Both the position numbers and the translations under genes were made by a program. From M3007 sp044226205 (GTDB lineage: Bacteria > Bacteroidota > Bacteroidia > Chitinophagales > Saprospiraceae): 64,000 bases of DNA. Positions 25,505-33,850 of the stretch are shown piece by piece. Location of the stretch: contig JBGAHL010000010.1 in assembly GCA_044226205.1 (NCBI GenBank), positions 1 through 64,000 on the forward strand, in the 5' to 3' direction. Within the stretch, counting starts at the first letter, position 1. Each line of letters begins with the position of its first letter. The notes below the pieces were generated by a model, which worked only from the letters and a program-made list of their open reading frames with translations, was not told the DNA's origin and ran no database searches.

Positions 25505-27568
25505 ATGAAAAGTCTCCTTACAAGTCTGTTCCTCTGTCTGCTGCTCGCTACACTGAATGCCCAGATTCCTGATGTATTCGACCTGCAACCCTGTGACTCC
25601 CGACCTGCCGGCGCGCCACTGCCGGAAACGGAATTGCAGAGCATGCCGGAAGGTTTCGCGCCGGAATCCGCCATTCGGGTTATCCCGGTAGTCTTCCACG
25701 TGCTGCACCAGTCGGGCACGGAAAATGTGTCGCGGGAAGACCTGCTGGCCACCCTTCAGCGCCTCAACCTGGACTATAAAAAACTCAGCCCCGACCTGCC
25801 CCTTAGCCCCGAAGTGTTTAAAAACCAGGCGGTTGACATGGAGGTGGTATTCAAACTGGCCACCATCGACCCCTTTGGAAATTGCACGGACGGTATTAAC
25901 CGGATTTACACGCCGCTGGCCAATTTTGACAAATACGACACGCCGCCCGTGGAGTGGCCGACAGACAGTTATTTGAACATTTACGTTACCAGAGGCTTGT
26001 ATCAGCCTGCCGTTCTCAACTCGAACGGGCTTCCTTCTTCTCCACTCGGATGGGCATCTTTCCCGAATCCGTCGGATAATTCATCCTCCTCCTGGAATGG
26101 GATATTTTTGAATTCCGCCTCGACAAAAATGGTCAGCGAGGCCGGCAACCCCTCTTTTACCGGCTACTTCTCCAACATCGCTCACGAAGCCGGCCATTGG
26201 TTGAATCTCCGGCATATCTGGGGCGACGACGACGATTGCTTTTACAGCGACAATGTCAGCGACACGCCCAACCAAGCGGGGCCGTCCAATCTTTGCAACG
26301 AGGATTTTCCCTACATCACCTGCAACAACGGCCCGAACGGCAACATGTTCTGCAACCTGATGGACTATGGCAAGTGCCTGACCATGCTGACGCAGGGCCA
26401 AAAAACCAGGGTCACCACGGCCCTGAACGGCGTATACCGCTACAACATCTGGCAAAACATCAACCTGATCGCCACGGGAGTGAATGCCGGCAATCCCAAT
26501 TTCAGTTGCCCCACACCGCCAAAAGCAGATTTCCGGCACGACGGCTTGTTTCTGATTCCTTGCGAACCCGACATTTCCGTCAGCCTCGAAGAACGGTGTT
26601 TCAGGGCTAAACCCTCTTCCATCGAATGGTACCTGCCGGGCGGTACGCCCGCCTATTCCACTGATTTTGATCTCACGGTGAGTTACCCGGCTGCGGGCGA
26701 CTATCCGGTGACAATGATTGCAAAAAACGCTTACGGGTCAGACACCCTGGTCCGCAACCTCACGGTGCAAGTCATCCCCAATGTATCGTACAGCATAGGC
26801 GGCGTAGAAAATTTTGAGAACGCCAATAACATCGGCGATGTGGGCGGCGTGTACTATCGCCTGGGAGATACCAACTTCGGCTTATGCACGACCAGCGGCT
26901 TTAACAGCAGTCACTCCCTGATCTTTCCTAAAAAATCGGACGATTTCTATTGCTGGTTTTTTACGCGAAAATTTACCACGACTGCCGAAGACAGCTTGCT
27001 CAGTTTCCAGGTAGCCCGCTCCAATAACGGCACTGCCCTCCTCTCCGTTTTCGCCAGAGTAGCTTGTAACCAAGGCTCAGTCTCGTTGGGTACTTTTTCT
27101 GTTAGCGAATTAAATACCGCTCCTCAGGATGCAGGCGATTTTTACCCTTCGGGCGAAGGCCAATGGAAGATGTTTAACCGCGTCATTCCTCAGAGCCTCC
27201 GCGACCGCAACGACGTACAGTTTATTTTCGGGTATACTGGGGGAGAAACCAACAATTTCTTCATCGACGACATTCGCGTCACCAGCCAGCTGGCCACCGC
27301 TGTTTCGGGTCCGGAAACCGACGCTGCTTTCGAACTCTTTCCCAACCCGGCTACCGACCAGCTCAGGTACCGTTTCGATCAGCCAGTAAGCGGTAGCACT
27401 CTCGTGATCAATGATTTATATGGCAGGGTACGGTTGCGTGAAACGCCGGGCGCCGCCACTTCGGGCGTCATCGAACTTGTCGATCTGCCGCCGGGAGCCT
27501 ATTGGTGCCGGCTTTTGGACGAGCACGGTCGTCCGCTCGGGCAGCCTCAAAAAGTCATTGTGCTGTAA
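25505..27568 (+). CDS. Secreted M43 (cytophagalysin/pappalysin-type) zinc protease with PKD and T9SS sorting domain
   Basis: 687 residues with a signal peptide (KSLLTSLFLCLLLATLNAQ). The metzincin zinc site HEAGHWLNLRH is near residue 226, with the downstream Cys-rich loop (DTPNQ ... CNLMDYG) carrying the Met-turn, as in the M43 family. A PKD-like domain (SYPAAGDYPVTMIAKNAYGS) follows near 390, then a jelly-roll-like segment, and a T9SS type A sorting domain at the end (FELFPNPATDQLRY ... LPPGAYWCRLLDEHG). It is predicted to be exported through the outer membrane and to degrade extracellular protein. Its last 14 bases overlap the convergent lipoprotein gene. Confidence 0.9.
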   Translation: MKSLLTSLFLCLLLATLNAQIPDVFDLQPCDSRPAGAPLPETELQSMPEGFAPESAIRVIPVVFHVLHQSGTENVSREDLLATLQRLNLDYKKLSPDLPLSPEVFKNQAVDMEVVFKLATIDPFGNCTDGINRIYTPLANFDKYDTPPVEWPTDSYLNIYVTRGLYQPAVLNSNGLPSSPLGWASFPNPSDNSSSSWNGIFLNSASTKMVSEAGNPSFTGYFSNIAHEAGHWLNLRHIWGDDDDCFYSDNVSDTPNQAGPSNLCNEDFPYITCNNGPNGNMFCNLMDYGKCLTMLTQGQKTRVTTALNGVYRYNIWQNINLIATGVNAGNPNFSCPTPPKADFRHDGLFLIPCEPDISVSLEERCFRAKPSSIEWYLPGGTPAYSTDFDLTVSYPAAGDYPVTMIAKNAYGSDTLVRNLTVQVIPNVSYSIGGVENFENANNIGDVGGVYYRLGDTNFGLCTTSGFNSSHSLIFPKKSDDFYCWFFTRKFTTTAEDSLLSFQVARSNNGTALLSVFARVACNQGSVSLGTFSVSELNTAPQDAGDFYPSGEGQWKMFNRVIPQSLRDRNDVQFIFGYTGGETNNFFIDDIRVTSQLATAVSGPETDAAFELFPNPATDQLRYRFDQPVSGSTLVINDLYGRVRLRETPGAATSGVIELVDLPPGAYWCRLLDEHGRPLGQPQKVIVL

Positions 27569-28202
27569 GCACTGCACTCCTGCAACGCCCAATAAAATCC
27601 TTGATTGCTCCCCGTGCAGGCGCCAGTGCGCTGCGAAGGCGTTCACGTTGCGCCCCCGGCCAGCGGGCTGCCCGGCTTTCCAGTTGGTCGAGCGCATCAA
27701 GGGCAGCCTGGGAGCAATCCGAGGCTTCGAGCGCCTGCGCGCGTTGGCAAGGCAACCAGCGTTCCTCAACTCGGGCGTAGTATTCGGGTAGTTTTTCCAC
27801 AGTGACGCAGATCAATCCCGCTTGGTCACGCGCCAGCAAGCGGTCGAGCGGTTCTGAAAGGCAGTATTTTTTCGGGTGCGGCCAGGGCTGTTTGCCGGGC
27901 TGGCCCAGGGAATCCAGCATGGCTGAAAAAGCGGCAAACCGCGCTTGTTGATCGGGCGGCAAATCGGCGGCGGCGATCCGGCGGCTTTGTTCCAACAAAT
28001 CCCGGATGGCCGATTGAAGCCGCTCCGCATCATCTGCCGACGGCGGCAGGGGCAGCACCAGGCTGTCTTTTTGGTCAATAATAACAAAAGCGCCCGGCAG
28101 GGCGACGCTGTGTAAAAAGTCGCGCTGCAAACGGTTGAAACGTTGTTCGGGTGAAGAACAGGCGACGAACGACAATAAAGTGACGAAAGCGAGAAGCCGC
28201 AT
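27555..28202 (-). CDS. Predicted lipoprotein of unknown function
   Basis: 215 residues from the ATG at 28202, chosen because MRLLAFVTLLSFVACSS is a lipoprotein signal with the lipobox Cys at residue 15. The mature part is largely helical and charged, with QAQALEASDCSQAALDALDQ and related helices and no recognisable catalytic motif. The gene overlaps the 3' end of the M43 protease by 14 bp in convergent orientation, and diverges from the YheT hydrolase. Function unknown. Confidence 0.6.
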   Translation of the reverse strand: MRLLAFVTLLSFVACSSPEQRFNRLQRDFLHSVALPGAFVIIDQKDSLVLPLPPSADDAERLQSAIRDLLEQSRRIAAADLPPDQQARFAAFSAMLDSLGQPGKQPWPHPKKYCLSEPLDRLLARDQAGLICVTVEKLPEYYARVEERWLPCQRAQALEASDCSQAALDALDQLESRAARWPGAQRERLRSALAPARGAIKDFIGRCRSAVLTAQ

Positions 28203-28300
28203 GGGCAGCGAAATAATGAAAAACCGGGATATTTGCGGCGTAAAGATGAGCCACCCGGACGCCAAATTTCCCCTTTTGTAATTTTCAATTTCCCGACACC

Positions 28301-29278
28301 TTGCCGCTGCTTGAAAAATCTTCCTACCCCGGCGCGCCGTTCTGGCAATTCAACGGCCACCTTCAAACCATCGTACCCGGAAAATTCCGCCGCGTTGACG
28401 GCGTCGATTACACCCGCGAGCGCATCGACACACCCGATCACGATTTCCTCGACCTCGACTGGCTCCTGCAAGGCAGCCGCCGGCTGGTGGTGCTGACCCA
28501 CGGCCTCGAAGGCGATTCGGATCGCCAGTACATCCGCGGTTCGGCCAAATTGTTTGCACAAAACGGCTGGGATGCCCTGGCCTGGAACTGCCGCTCCTGT
28601 TCGGGCGAGATGAACCGCAATTTCCGCATGTACCACCACGGCGACACGGAAGACATCCACACCGTCGTGCAGCACGCCCTGGCCACCGGCCGATACGACA
28701 CGCTGGTACTGATGGGCTTCAGTATGGGCGGCAACATCACGATGAAATACCTGGGCGTCATGGGCGATGATGCTCCGCCGCAGGTTCGGGGCGCGGCCGT
28801 GTTTTCCTCGCCCTGCGACCTGGCTTCCGGCGCCAATGTGCTCGATCGTTGGGAAAACGGCATTTACAAAAAGCGTTTTTTGCGGGCTTTGAGCGATAAA
28901 ATCCGACTGAAAGACGCCAACTTCCCCGGCAGGCTCGATGTGACCCGCCTGGCCGAGGTGCGCCGCTGGCGCGATTTTGACGAATGGTTCTCCGCGCCGA
29001 TTTGCGGCTACCAGGATGCCGAGGATTTTTACCGGCAAGCTTCGGCCAAACATTTTATCGCCGGCATCCGGCGCCCTACCCTGCTGGTCAGCGCCCAGAA
29101 CGACCCGATCCTGACGCCCGAATGTTTTCCTGCCGACATTGCTCGTGAGCACCCGTTTTTTCACCTGGAAATGCCTCGAGAGGGTGGGCACTGCGGTTTT
29201 CAGATGCCCCGGCGCGATGAGTTTACGTGGTCGGAACGGCGGGCGCTGGAGTTTTTGAGCATCGCCCCAACCCTATAA
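28301..29278 (+). CDS. YheT-family alpha/beta hydrolase
   Basis: 325 residues with a TTG start (PLLEKSSYPGAPFWQFNGHL). The family opening PFWQFNGHLQTIVP is present, as are the oxyanion region LTHGLEGDSD and the nucleophile elbow GFSMGGN with Ser near residue 141; the Asp is in AQNDPILTP near 268 and the His in EGGHCGF near 297, so the triad looks intact. YheT-like (EMB8/ABHD1-3) enzymes are esterases or lipases with poorly known physiological substrates. It is cytosolic. The stop codon is inside the terminator stem that follows. Confidence 0.88.
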   Translation: MPLLEKSSYPGAPFWQFNGHLQTIVPGKFRRVDGVDYTRERIDTPDHDFLDLDWLLQGSRRLVVLTHGLEGDSDRQYIRGSAKLFAQNGWDALAWNCRSCSGEMNRNFRMYHHGDTEDIHTVVQHALATGRYDTLVLMGFSMGGNITMKYLGVMGDDAPPQVRGAAVFSSPCDLASGANVLDRWENGIYKKRFLRALSDKIRLKDANFPGRLDVTRLAEVRRWRDFDEWFSAPICGYQDAEDFYRQASAKHFIAGIRRPTLLVSAQNDPILTPECFPADIAREHPFFHLEMPREGGHCGFQMPRRDEFTWSERRALEFLSIAPTL

Positions 29279-29301
29279 GGGTTTTTAACCCTTATAGGGT
29301 T
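29269..29301. terminator. Bidirectional terminator containing both convergent stop codons
   Basis: A perfect 13-bp inverted repeat (AACCCTATAAGGG with its complement) and a 7-base loop. The plus-strand stop (29276-29278) lies in the left arm and the minus-strand stop (29292-29294) in the right arm. The loop supplies a T-run in one direction. Confidence 0.8.
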
Positions 29302-30131
29302 ATCGAAATATCTGCCATTACCGGCAAATGATCGGACGGGTAATGGCAATCTTTCGAGTCGCTCAACACAGCGTGCCGCAGCACCTGCAGCCCCGTTCCG
29401 CCGGCAAAGATGTAGTCGATCCGGCGCGTCACCGGTTCCTGGAATTTGAAGCCGTTGAAGGTGCCGGGAGGGCCGAAAGCTGGCGTTTCGCTGACGTCCC
29501 GTGTATCCATCAAGGCGCTTTTCATGACTGCCACGGGCGCTTCGCCGGGTTCGGCGTTGAAATCGCCCATCACCAACACCGGCAGATTGTCGGGGTTTTT
29601 CTCCCTTATTTTTTGAATAATCAGCAAGGCCGATTGCCGCCGGGCCTCCTGGCCCATGTGATCGAAATGGGTATTGAACACCCAGAGGCTGCGCCCGGTG
29701 ATCGAGTCGCGCAGCAGGGCGTATGTGCATACACGATTGAGGGCCGCGTCCCAGCCTTTGGAAGGCTGATCGGGCGTTTCGGAGAGCCAGAAGGTGCCGG
29801 AATCGAGCAACCGGAACCTGTCGCGGCGGTAGTACAGGGCGGAGTATTCGCCGGCCTGCAGGCCGTCGTCGCGCCCGACGCCTACCCAGGCGTATTGCGG
29901 CAGGCTTTGGGCCAAAAATTCGACCTGATGGTGAAGCCCCTCCTGAATACCAAACACGTCGGGCGAGTAAAACCCAATCTGTGCGGCAAGCCAGTCGCGG
30001 CGTTTGGGCCAGGCATCGTCGCCGTCGTTGGGATTGTCGTAGCGGATGTTGTAGGTGAGGAAACGGAGCGCCTGAGCGGTCGCGGCAGTCGAAAGCGTGA
30101 GATACAGCAGGAAAAAGAGGGTACGGATCAT
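29292..30131 (-). CDS. Secreted endonuclease/exonuclease/phosphatase-family protein
   Basis: 279 residues with a signal peptide (RTLFFLLYLTLSTAATAQ). The EEP fold is evident from LRFLTYNIRYDN, FGIQEGLHHQV (metal-binding Glu), the NTHFDH motif, VMGDFNAEPGE and the C-terminal YPSDHLPVMADI. These Mg-dependent enzymes cut phosphodiester bonds in nucleic acids, inositol phosphates or lipids. Close Bacteroidota relatives are usually annotated only as EEP-family proteins. All metal and catalytic motifs are present. It should work in the periplasm or outside the cell. Confidence 0.88.
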   Translation of the reverse strand: MIRTLFFLLYLTLSTAATAQALRFLTYNIRYDNPNDGDDAWPKRRDWLAAQIGFYSPDVFGIQEGLHHQVEFLAQSLPQYAWVGVGRDDGLQAGEYSALYYRRDRFRLLDSGTFWLSETPDQPSKGWDAALNRVCTYALLRDSITGRSLWVFNTHFDHMGQEARRQSALLIIQKIREKNPDNLPVLVMGDFNAEPGEAPVAVMKSALMDTRDVSETPAFGPPGTFNGFKFQEPVTRRIDYIFAGGTGLQVLRHAVLSDSKDCHYPSDHLPVMADISITL

Positions 30132-30249
30132 GGGTATAAAGGTGGGCTTTTTTGGGCTCCCACCCTAACCCTATGAGGGGTTCAAATCCTGGAATTGGCC
30201 AGGCCGGGAAATTCGCAGCGCGGTCCCACCGAGCACCAGGCGACCGGCC

Positions 30250-30654
30250 TCAGTTGTTTTGAATTTCAACGTTGAAACCGTGCCGGGCGAGGGTCCCGGC
30301 GATCGCACGCGCGCATTCATTTGCGGCAGTTTGATCAGCAAACGGCAACATCAGTCCGCTTGCGAAGCGCAGGCTCGCGCCATTAGGCTGCGGCGGCGGC
30401 AAAAAACTGGAATGTATCCAAATGACATGCCCGCGGGCCTCCGTTGTGTTTCCCGGGTCTGACGAGGCAGCCAGGGCTCCGACAGAAAAGCCATGCCTGC
30501 GCATCAGGCCGACGAGTTCATTAGCGCAGGCCTGCGCATCTTTCAGATCGGAAAATGCAAGTTCCAGGCCGCTTCCGAACGCCACACTGGCACCCTCGGG
30601 CGGAGCCGGAGGCAGCATGTTGCAATTTATCCAAATAACACTATGTCGTGGCAT
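30250..30654 (-). CDS. Small protein made of two tandem homologous repeats
   Basis: 134 residues containing a duplicated module of about 55: residues 5-59 (SVIWINCNMLPPAPPEGASV ... RHGFSVG) and 76-131 (VIWIHSSFLPPPQPNGASLR ... RHGFNVE). Shared pattern: IWI, LPP, P.GAS, F.SGL.L.F.D, A..CA and RHGF.V. There is no signal peptide, so it is probably cytosolic. I do not recognise the module. The repeats are diverged enough that the duplication is not recent, and the module is small enough to be a binding domain. Confidence 0.6.
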   Translation of the reverse strand: MPRHSVIWINCNMLPPAPPEGASVAFGSGLELAFSDLKDAQACANELVGLMRRHGFSVGALAASSDPGNTTEARGHVIWIHSSFLPPPQPNGASLRFASGLMLPFADQTAANECARAIAGTLARHGFNVEIQNN

Positions 30655-30823
30655 GTTGAAGGTGTTCCAGTTTAAAAGTCGCCCCGATTCGCACTACATT
30701 TTTGAGGAAGCTAACAACAACAATTGAAAGCGGCAGGCGGAAGCCGAGGTTGCAGTGTTTAAGATCTTTATTTTATGGGTTCCACACCTGACAGATCGGA
30801 AACCCGGCCTGCCCGATGAGTAA

Positions 30824-31516
30824 TTAATCCAGCAAATAATACGTTACCGTCAAATTTTCCGTCACCGGAACTTTATGGTCGGGGCGTTTTTCACCGAACA
30901 TATTTCCAAACATTGCTTTCATCATGTCGCCGTATGCGCCGAGGCCTTTCATCGACGATTCCATAGCATCGGCCGGGTTGAAGGCATCGAAAGGGGAGCC
31001 GATTTGATACACGCCGCCAACTTTTTTGCCCGAGAGCCGGGCCATCATGTCGGCTTTGGCGCGGGCTTTTTTGAACAGTTTGTCGTAAAGGCGGGTCAGA
31101 TCCAGCGCATCCTTGTCGACCGAACATCCGGTTTCCATGACATCCACATATTTGACGAGGCGAACCAGCGGCAGCACTTTTTCGAGTTGCTCGGCAGAAT
31201 TGAAGTCGGCAAAAATATCATCCGCACTCTTGCCAAGGCCACCGATTCCGCCCAGAAAACCCAATTGGTCGGAGGCATTTTTCCACGCAACGTGGTATTG
31301 ATCCAGCAATCCCGTGACCTCGGCGCGGGAAGCGGTGAAATCGGGAGCATGGTTGGAATATTCAGCCTCCGTGTTTTTGAAAGAGATTATGACGGAAATG
31401 TGGCTGGCGGGCACTTCTATCGTGTCGCTGACGGTCACTTGAATAGTGGGCGTTTGAGCGGATAGTACGGTGGAGGTAGCCAGGAGAACCGGCAAAAGAA
31501 CAGGTGATATTTTCAT
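30824..31516 (-). CDS. Secreted SIMPL-like (DUF541-type) protein
   Basis: 230 residues from the ATG at 31516, which begins a signal peptide (KISPVLLPVLLATSTVLSAQ). The mature protein starts VTVSDTIEVPASHISVIISF and has the KKARAKADMMARLSGKKVG helix and a final VTENLTVTYYLLD strand, the order expected of SIMPL/DUF541 domains. SIMPL proteins are periplasmic or outer-membrane associated, with varied and mostly unknown roles. The similarity is partial, so this is a probable rather than certain assignment. Confidence 0.55.
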   Translation of the reverse strand: MKISPVLLPVLLATSTVLSAQTPTIQVTVSDTIEVPASHISVIISFKNTEAEYSNHAPDFTASRAEVTGLLDQYHVAWKNASDQLGFLGGIGGLGKSADDIFADFNSAEQLEKVLPLVRLVKYVDVMETGCSVDKDALDLTRLYDKLFKKARAKADMMARLSGKKVGGVYQIGSPFDAFNPADAMESSMKGLGAYGDMMKAMFGNMFGEKRPDHKVPVTENLTVTYYLLD

Positions 31517-31641
31517 GTGGGTTGGAAATTTTACCAGTGAGAAATGGGGATGGAACGGGTTCAAAATTAGGTTATCAGAAGCGAAATCCGAACGTCCGGT
31601 TCGCATTTTCATTTGACTGGCCGGATTTTAGGGGTAAAAAC

Positions 31642-31671
31642 AAAAGCAGCCGCGAGGGCGCGGCTGCTTTT
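31642..31671 (-). terminator. dnaK terminator
   Basis: A GC-rich 9-bp stem (GCAGCCGCG with its complement, 4-base loop), extended by AAAA/TTTT, lies 50 bp past the dnaK stop on the minus strand. The A-run on the plus strand gives the T-tract. Confidence 0.88.
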
Positions 31672-31719
31672 ATTTTTACCCGAATTAAAATCCAATCCGG
31701 CAGGCAGGGCGGGGGAAGA

Positions 31720-33618
31720 TCAATTCTTCACTTCCTCAAACTCCACATCCTGTGTGCCGCCGCCGGAGGGGTTGCCGGTTGCGCCGGCGGTATCCGTGCT
31801 GCCGCCGTTGGCGGCTTGCGTGGCCTGGTAGATGTCCTGGCTGGCAGCGCTCCACGCGGCAGTGAGTGCCTCGGTTGCGCTGTCGATACGGCTCAGGTCC
31901 TGCGATTTGTGGGCTTCTTTCAGGTCGGCCAGGGCGCGTTCGATGGCGTCCTTGTGGTTGGCCGGTACTTTGTCGCCGTATTCGGAGAGTTGCTTTTCCG
32001 TCTGGAAGATCAGCGAGTCGGCCTGGTTGAGTTTTTCGGCGCGTTCGCGGGTCTGGCGGTCGGTTTCGGCATTGGCCTGAGCCTCCGCTTTCATGCGGGC
32101 GATCTCCTCTTTGGAAAGACCTGTACTGGCCTCGATGCGGATGTTTTGCTGTTTGCCGGTGCCTTTATCGAGGGCTGTGACCGAGAGGATACCGTTGGCG
32201 TCGATGTCGAAAGTGACTTCGACCTGCGGTACGCCGCGCGGGGCCGGCGGGATGCCGTCGAGGATAAATTTGCCGACCGAGCGGTTGTCACGGGCCATGG
32301 GGCGTTCGCCTTGCAGCACGTGAATTTCTACCTGCGGCTGGTTGTCGGAGGCCGTGGAGTAGGTTTTCGACTTTTTGGTCGGGACGGTGGTGTTGGCTTC
32401 GATGACTACGTCGTACACGCCGCCCATCGTTTCGATACCGAGGGAGAGCGGGGTAACGTCGAGCAGGAGCACGTCGTTGACCGAGCCGCTGAGCACGCCG
32501 CCCTGGATGGCAGCGCCCACGGCAACCACTTCGTCGGGGTTGACGCTTTTGTTCGGTTTTTTGCCGAAAAAGCGCTCCACTTCCTCCTGAATACGCGGAA
32601 TACGCGTGGAACCGCCTACGAGGATCACTTCGTCGACTTCGGAGGGCTGCATGCCGGCGTCTTTGAGGGCCTGGCGGCAGGGTTCGAGGGTGCGCTGCAC
32701 CAGCGAATCGACCATCTGCTCGAATTTCGAGCGGGAGAGTTTCATCACCAGGTGTTTGGGCACGCCGTCGACGGCGGTGATGTAGGGCAGGTTGATTTCG
32801 GTTTCGGTACCGCTCGACAGTTCGATCTTGGCTTTTTCAGCGGCTTCTTTGAGGCGCTGGAGGGCCATGGGGTCTTTGCGGAGGTCCATATTTTCCTGGC
32901 GTTTGAACTCTTCGGCCAGCCATTCGATGATGACCTGGTCGAAGTCGTCGCCGCCGAGGTGCGTGTCGCCGTTGGTGGATTTCACTTCAAACACGCCGCC
33001 CCCGAGTTCGAGGATGGAGATGTCGAAGGTGCCACCGCCGAGGTCGTACACGGCGATTTTCATGTCTTTGTGGCGCTTGTCGAGGCCGTAGGCCAATGCT
33101 GCGGCCGTGGGCTCGTTGACGATGCGCTTCACGTCGAGGCCGGCGATGGCGCCAGCTTCTTTGGTGGCCTGGCGTTGCGAGTCGTTGAAGTAGGCCGGCA
33201 CGGTGATGACGGCTTCGGTGACTGCTTCGCCGAGGTAGTCTTCGGCCACTTTTTTCATTTTCTGGAGCACCATCGCGGAGATTTCCTGCGGGGTGTAGAG
33301 GCGTCCGTCGATATCGACGCGGGTGGTGTCGTTGTCGCCCCGAACGACTTTGTAGGGTACGCGGCCGATTTCTTTGGAAGACTCGGAGAAGCGCATGCCC
33401 ATAAAACGTTTGATCGAAGAGACCGTGCGGGTCGGGTTGGTGATGGCCTGGCGTTTGGCCGGCGCGCCGATTTTGCGTTCGCCATTGTCGAGGAAGCCGA
33501 CCACGGAGGGCGTGGTGCGGGCGCCTTCGTCGTTGGCGATCACTTGCGGTTCGTTGCCGACCATGACGGCCACACAAGAGTTGGTGGTGCCTAAGTCAAT
33601 GCCGATGATTTTTCCCAT
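31720..33618 (-). CDS. dnaK: Chaperone DnaK (Hsp70)
   Basis: A 632-residue Hsp70 with a normal domain order. The N-terminal ATPase starts at KIIGIDLGTTNSCVAVM, contains the phosphate loop AVYDLGGGTFDISIL near 190-204 and VGGSTRIPRIQEEVE near 335. The substrate-binding domain has DVTPLSLGIETMGG, and the C-terminal lid ends in DVEFEEVKN. It folds nascent and stress-denatured proteins with DnaJ and GrpE; neither partner gene is adjacent. It is a single-gene unit with its own terminator. Confidence 0.98.
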   Translation of the reverse strand: MGKIIGIDLGTTNSCVAVMVGNEPQVIANDEGARTTPSVVGFLDNGERKIGAPAKRQAITNPTRTVSSIKRFMGMRFSESSKEIGRVPYKVVRGDNDTTRVDIDGRLYTPQEISAMVLQKMKKVAEDYLGEAVTEAVITVPAYFNDSQRQATKEAGAIAGLDVKRIVNEPTAAALAYGLDKRHKDMKIAVYDLGGGTFDISILELGGGVFEVKSTNGDTHLGGDDFDQVIIEWLAEEFKRQENMDLRKDPMALQRLKEAAEKAKIELSSGTETEINLPYITAVDGVPKHLVMKLSRSKFEQMVDSLVQRTLEPCRQALKDAGMQPSEVDEVILVGGSTRIPRIQEEVERFFGKKPNKSVNPDEVVAVGAAIQGGVLSGSVNDVLLLDVTPLSLGIETMGGVYDVVIEANTTVPTKKSKTYSTASDNQPQVEIHVLQGERPMARDNRSVGKFILDGIPPAPRGVPQVEVTFDIDANGILSVTALDKGTGKQQNIRIEASTGLSKEEIARMKAEAQANAETDRQTRERAEKLNQADSLIFQTEKQLSEYGDKVPANHKDAIERALADLKEAHKSQDLSRIDSATEALTAAWSAASQDIYQATQAANGGSTDTAGATGNPSGGGTQDVEFEEVKN

Positions 33619-33850
33619 ATCGATTTGTAATTCGTTGATGCTTGATTGATGGAAGGTTTCTGGTGTCGCAAAACGCGACGCAGGGCCTTGATCAATCGTT
33701 GTGCCATGCGGGGAAAACTGACGGATTGACAGGATGGCGGGGTGGAGGGGGTGTTTTTTTGGCAGAAAAACAAATGTCCGCTGTCACCCGGTCAGCCAGC
33801 AAGCCGAACCGAACAAACAGCGTACATCTGTCCTGCATTTTATGATCTCA

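Noticed and set aside
31504..33594. 696-codon open frame opposite dnaK
   Set aside because: It mirrors the dnaK coding frame, which is certain. Its translation is His/Phe/Gly-biased and lacks any domain.
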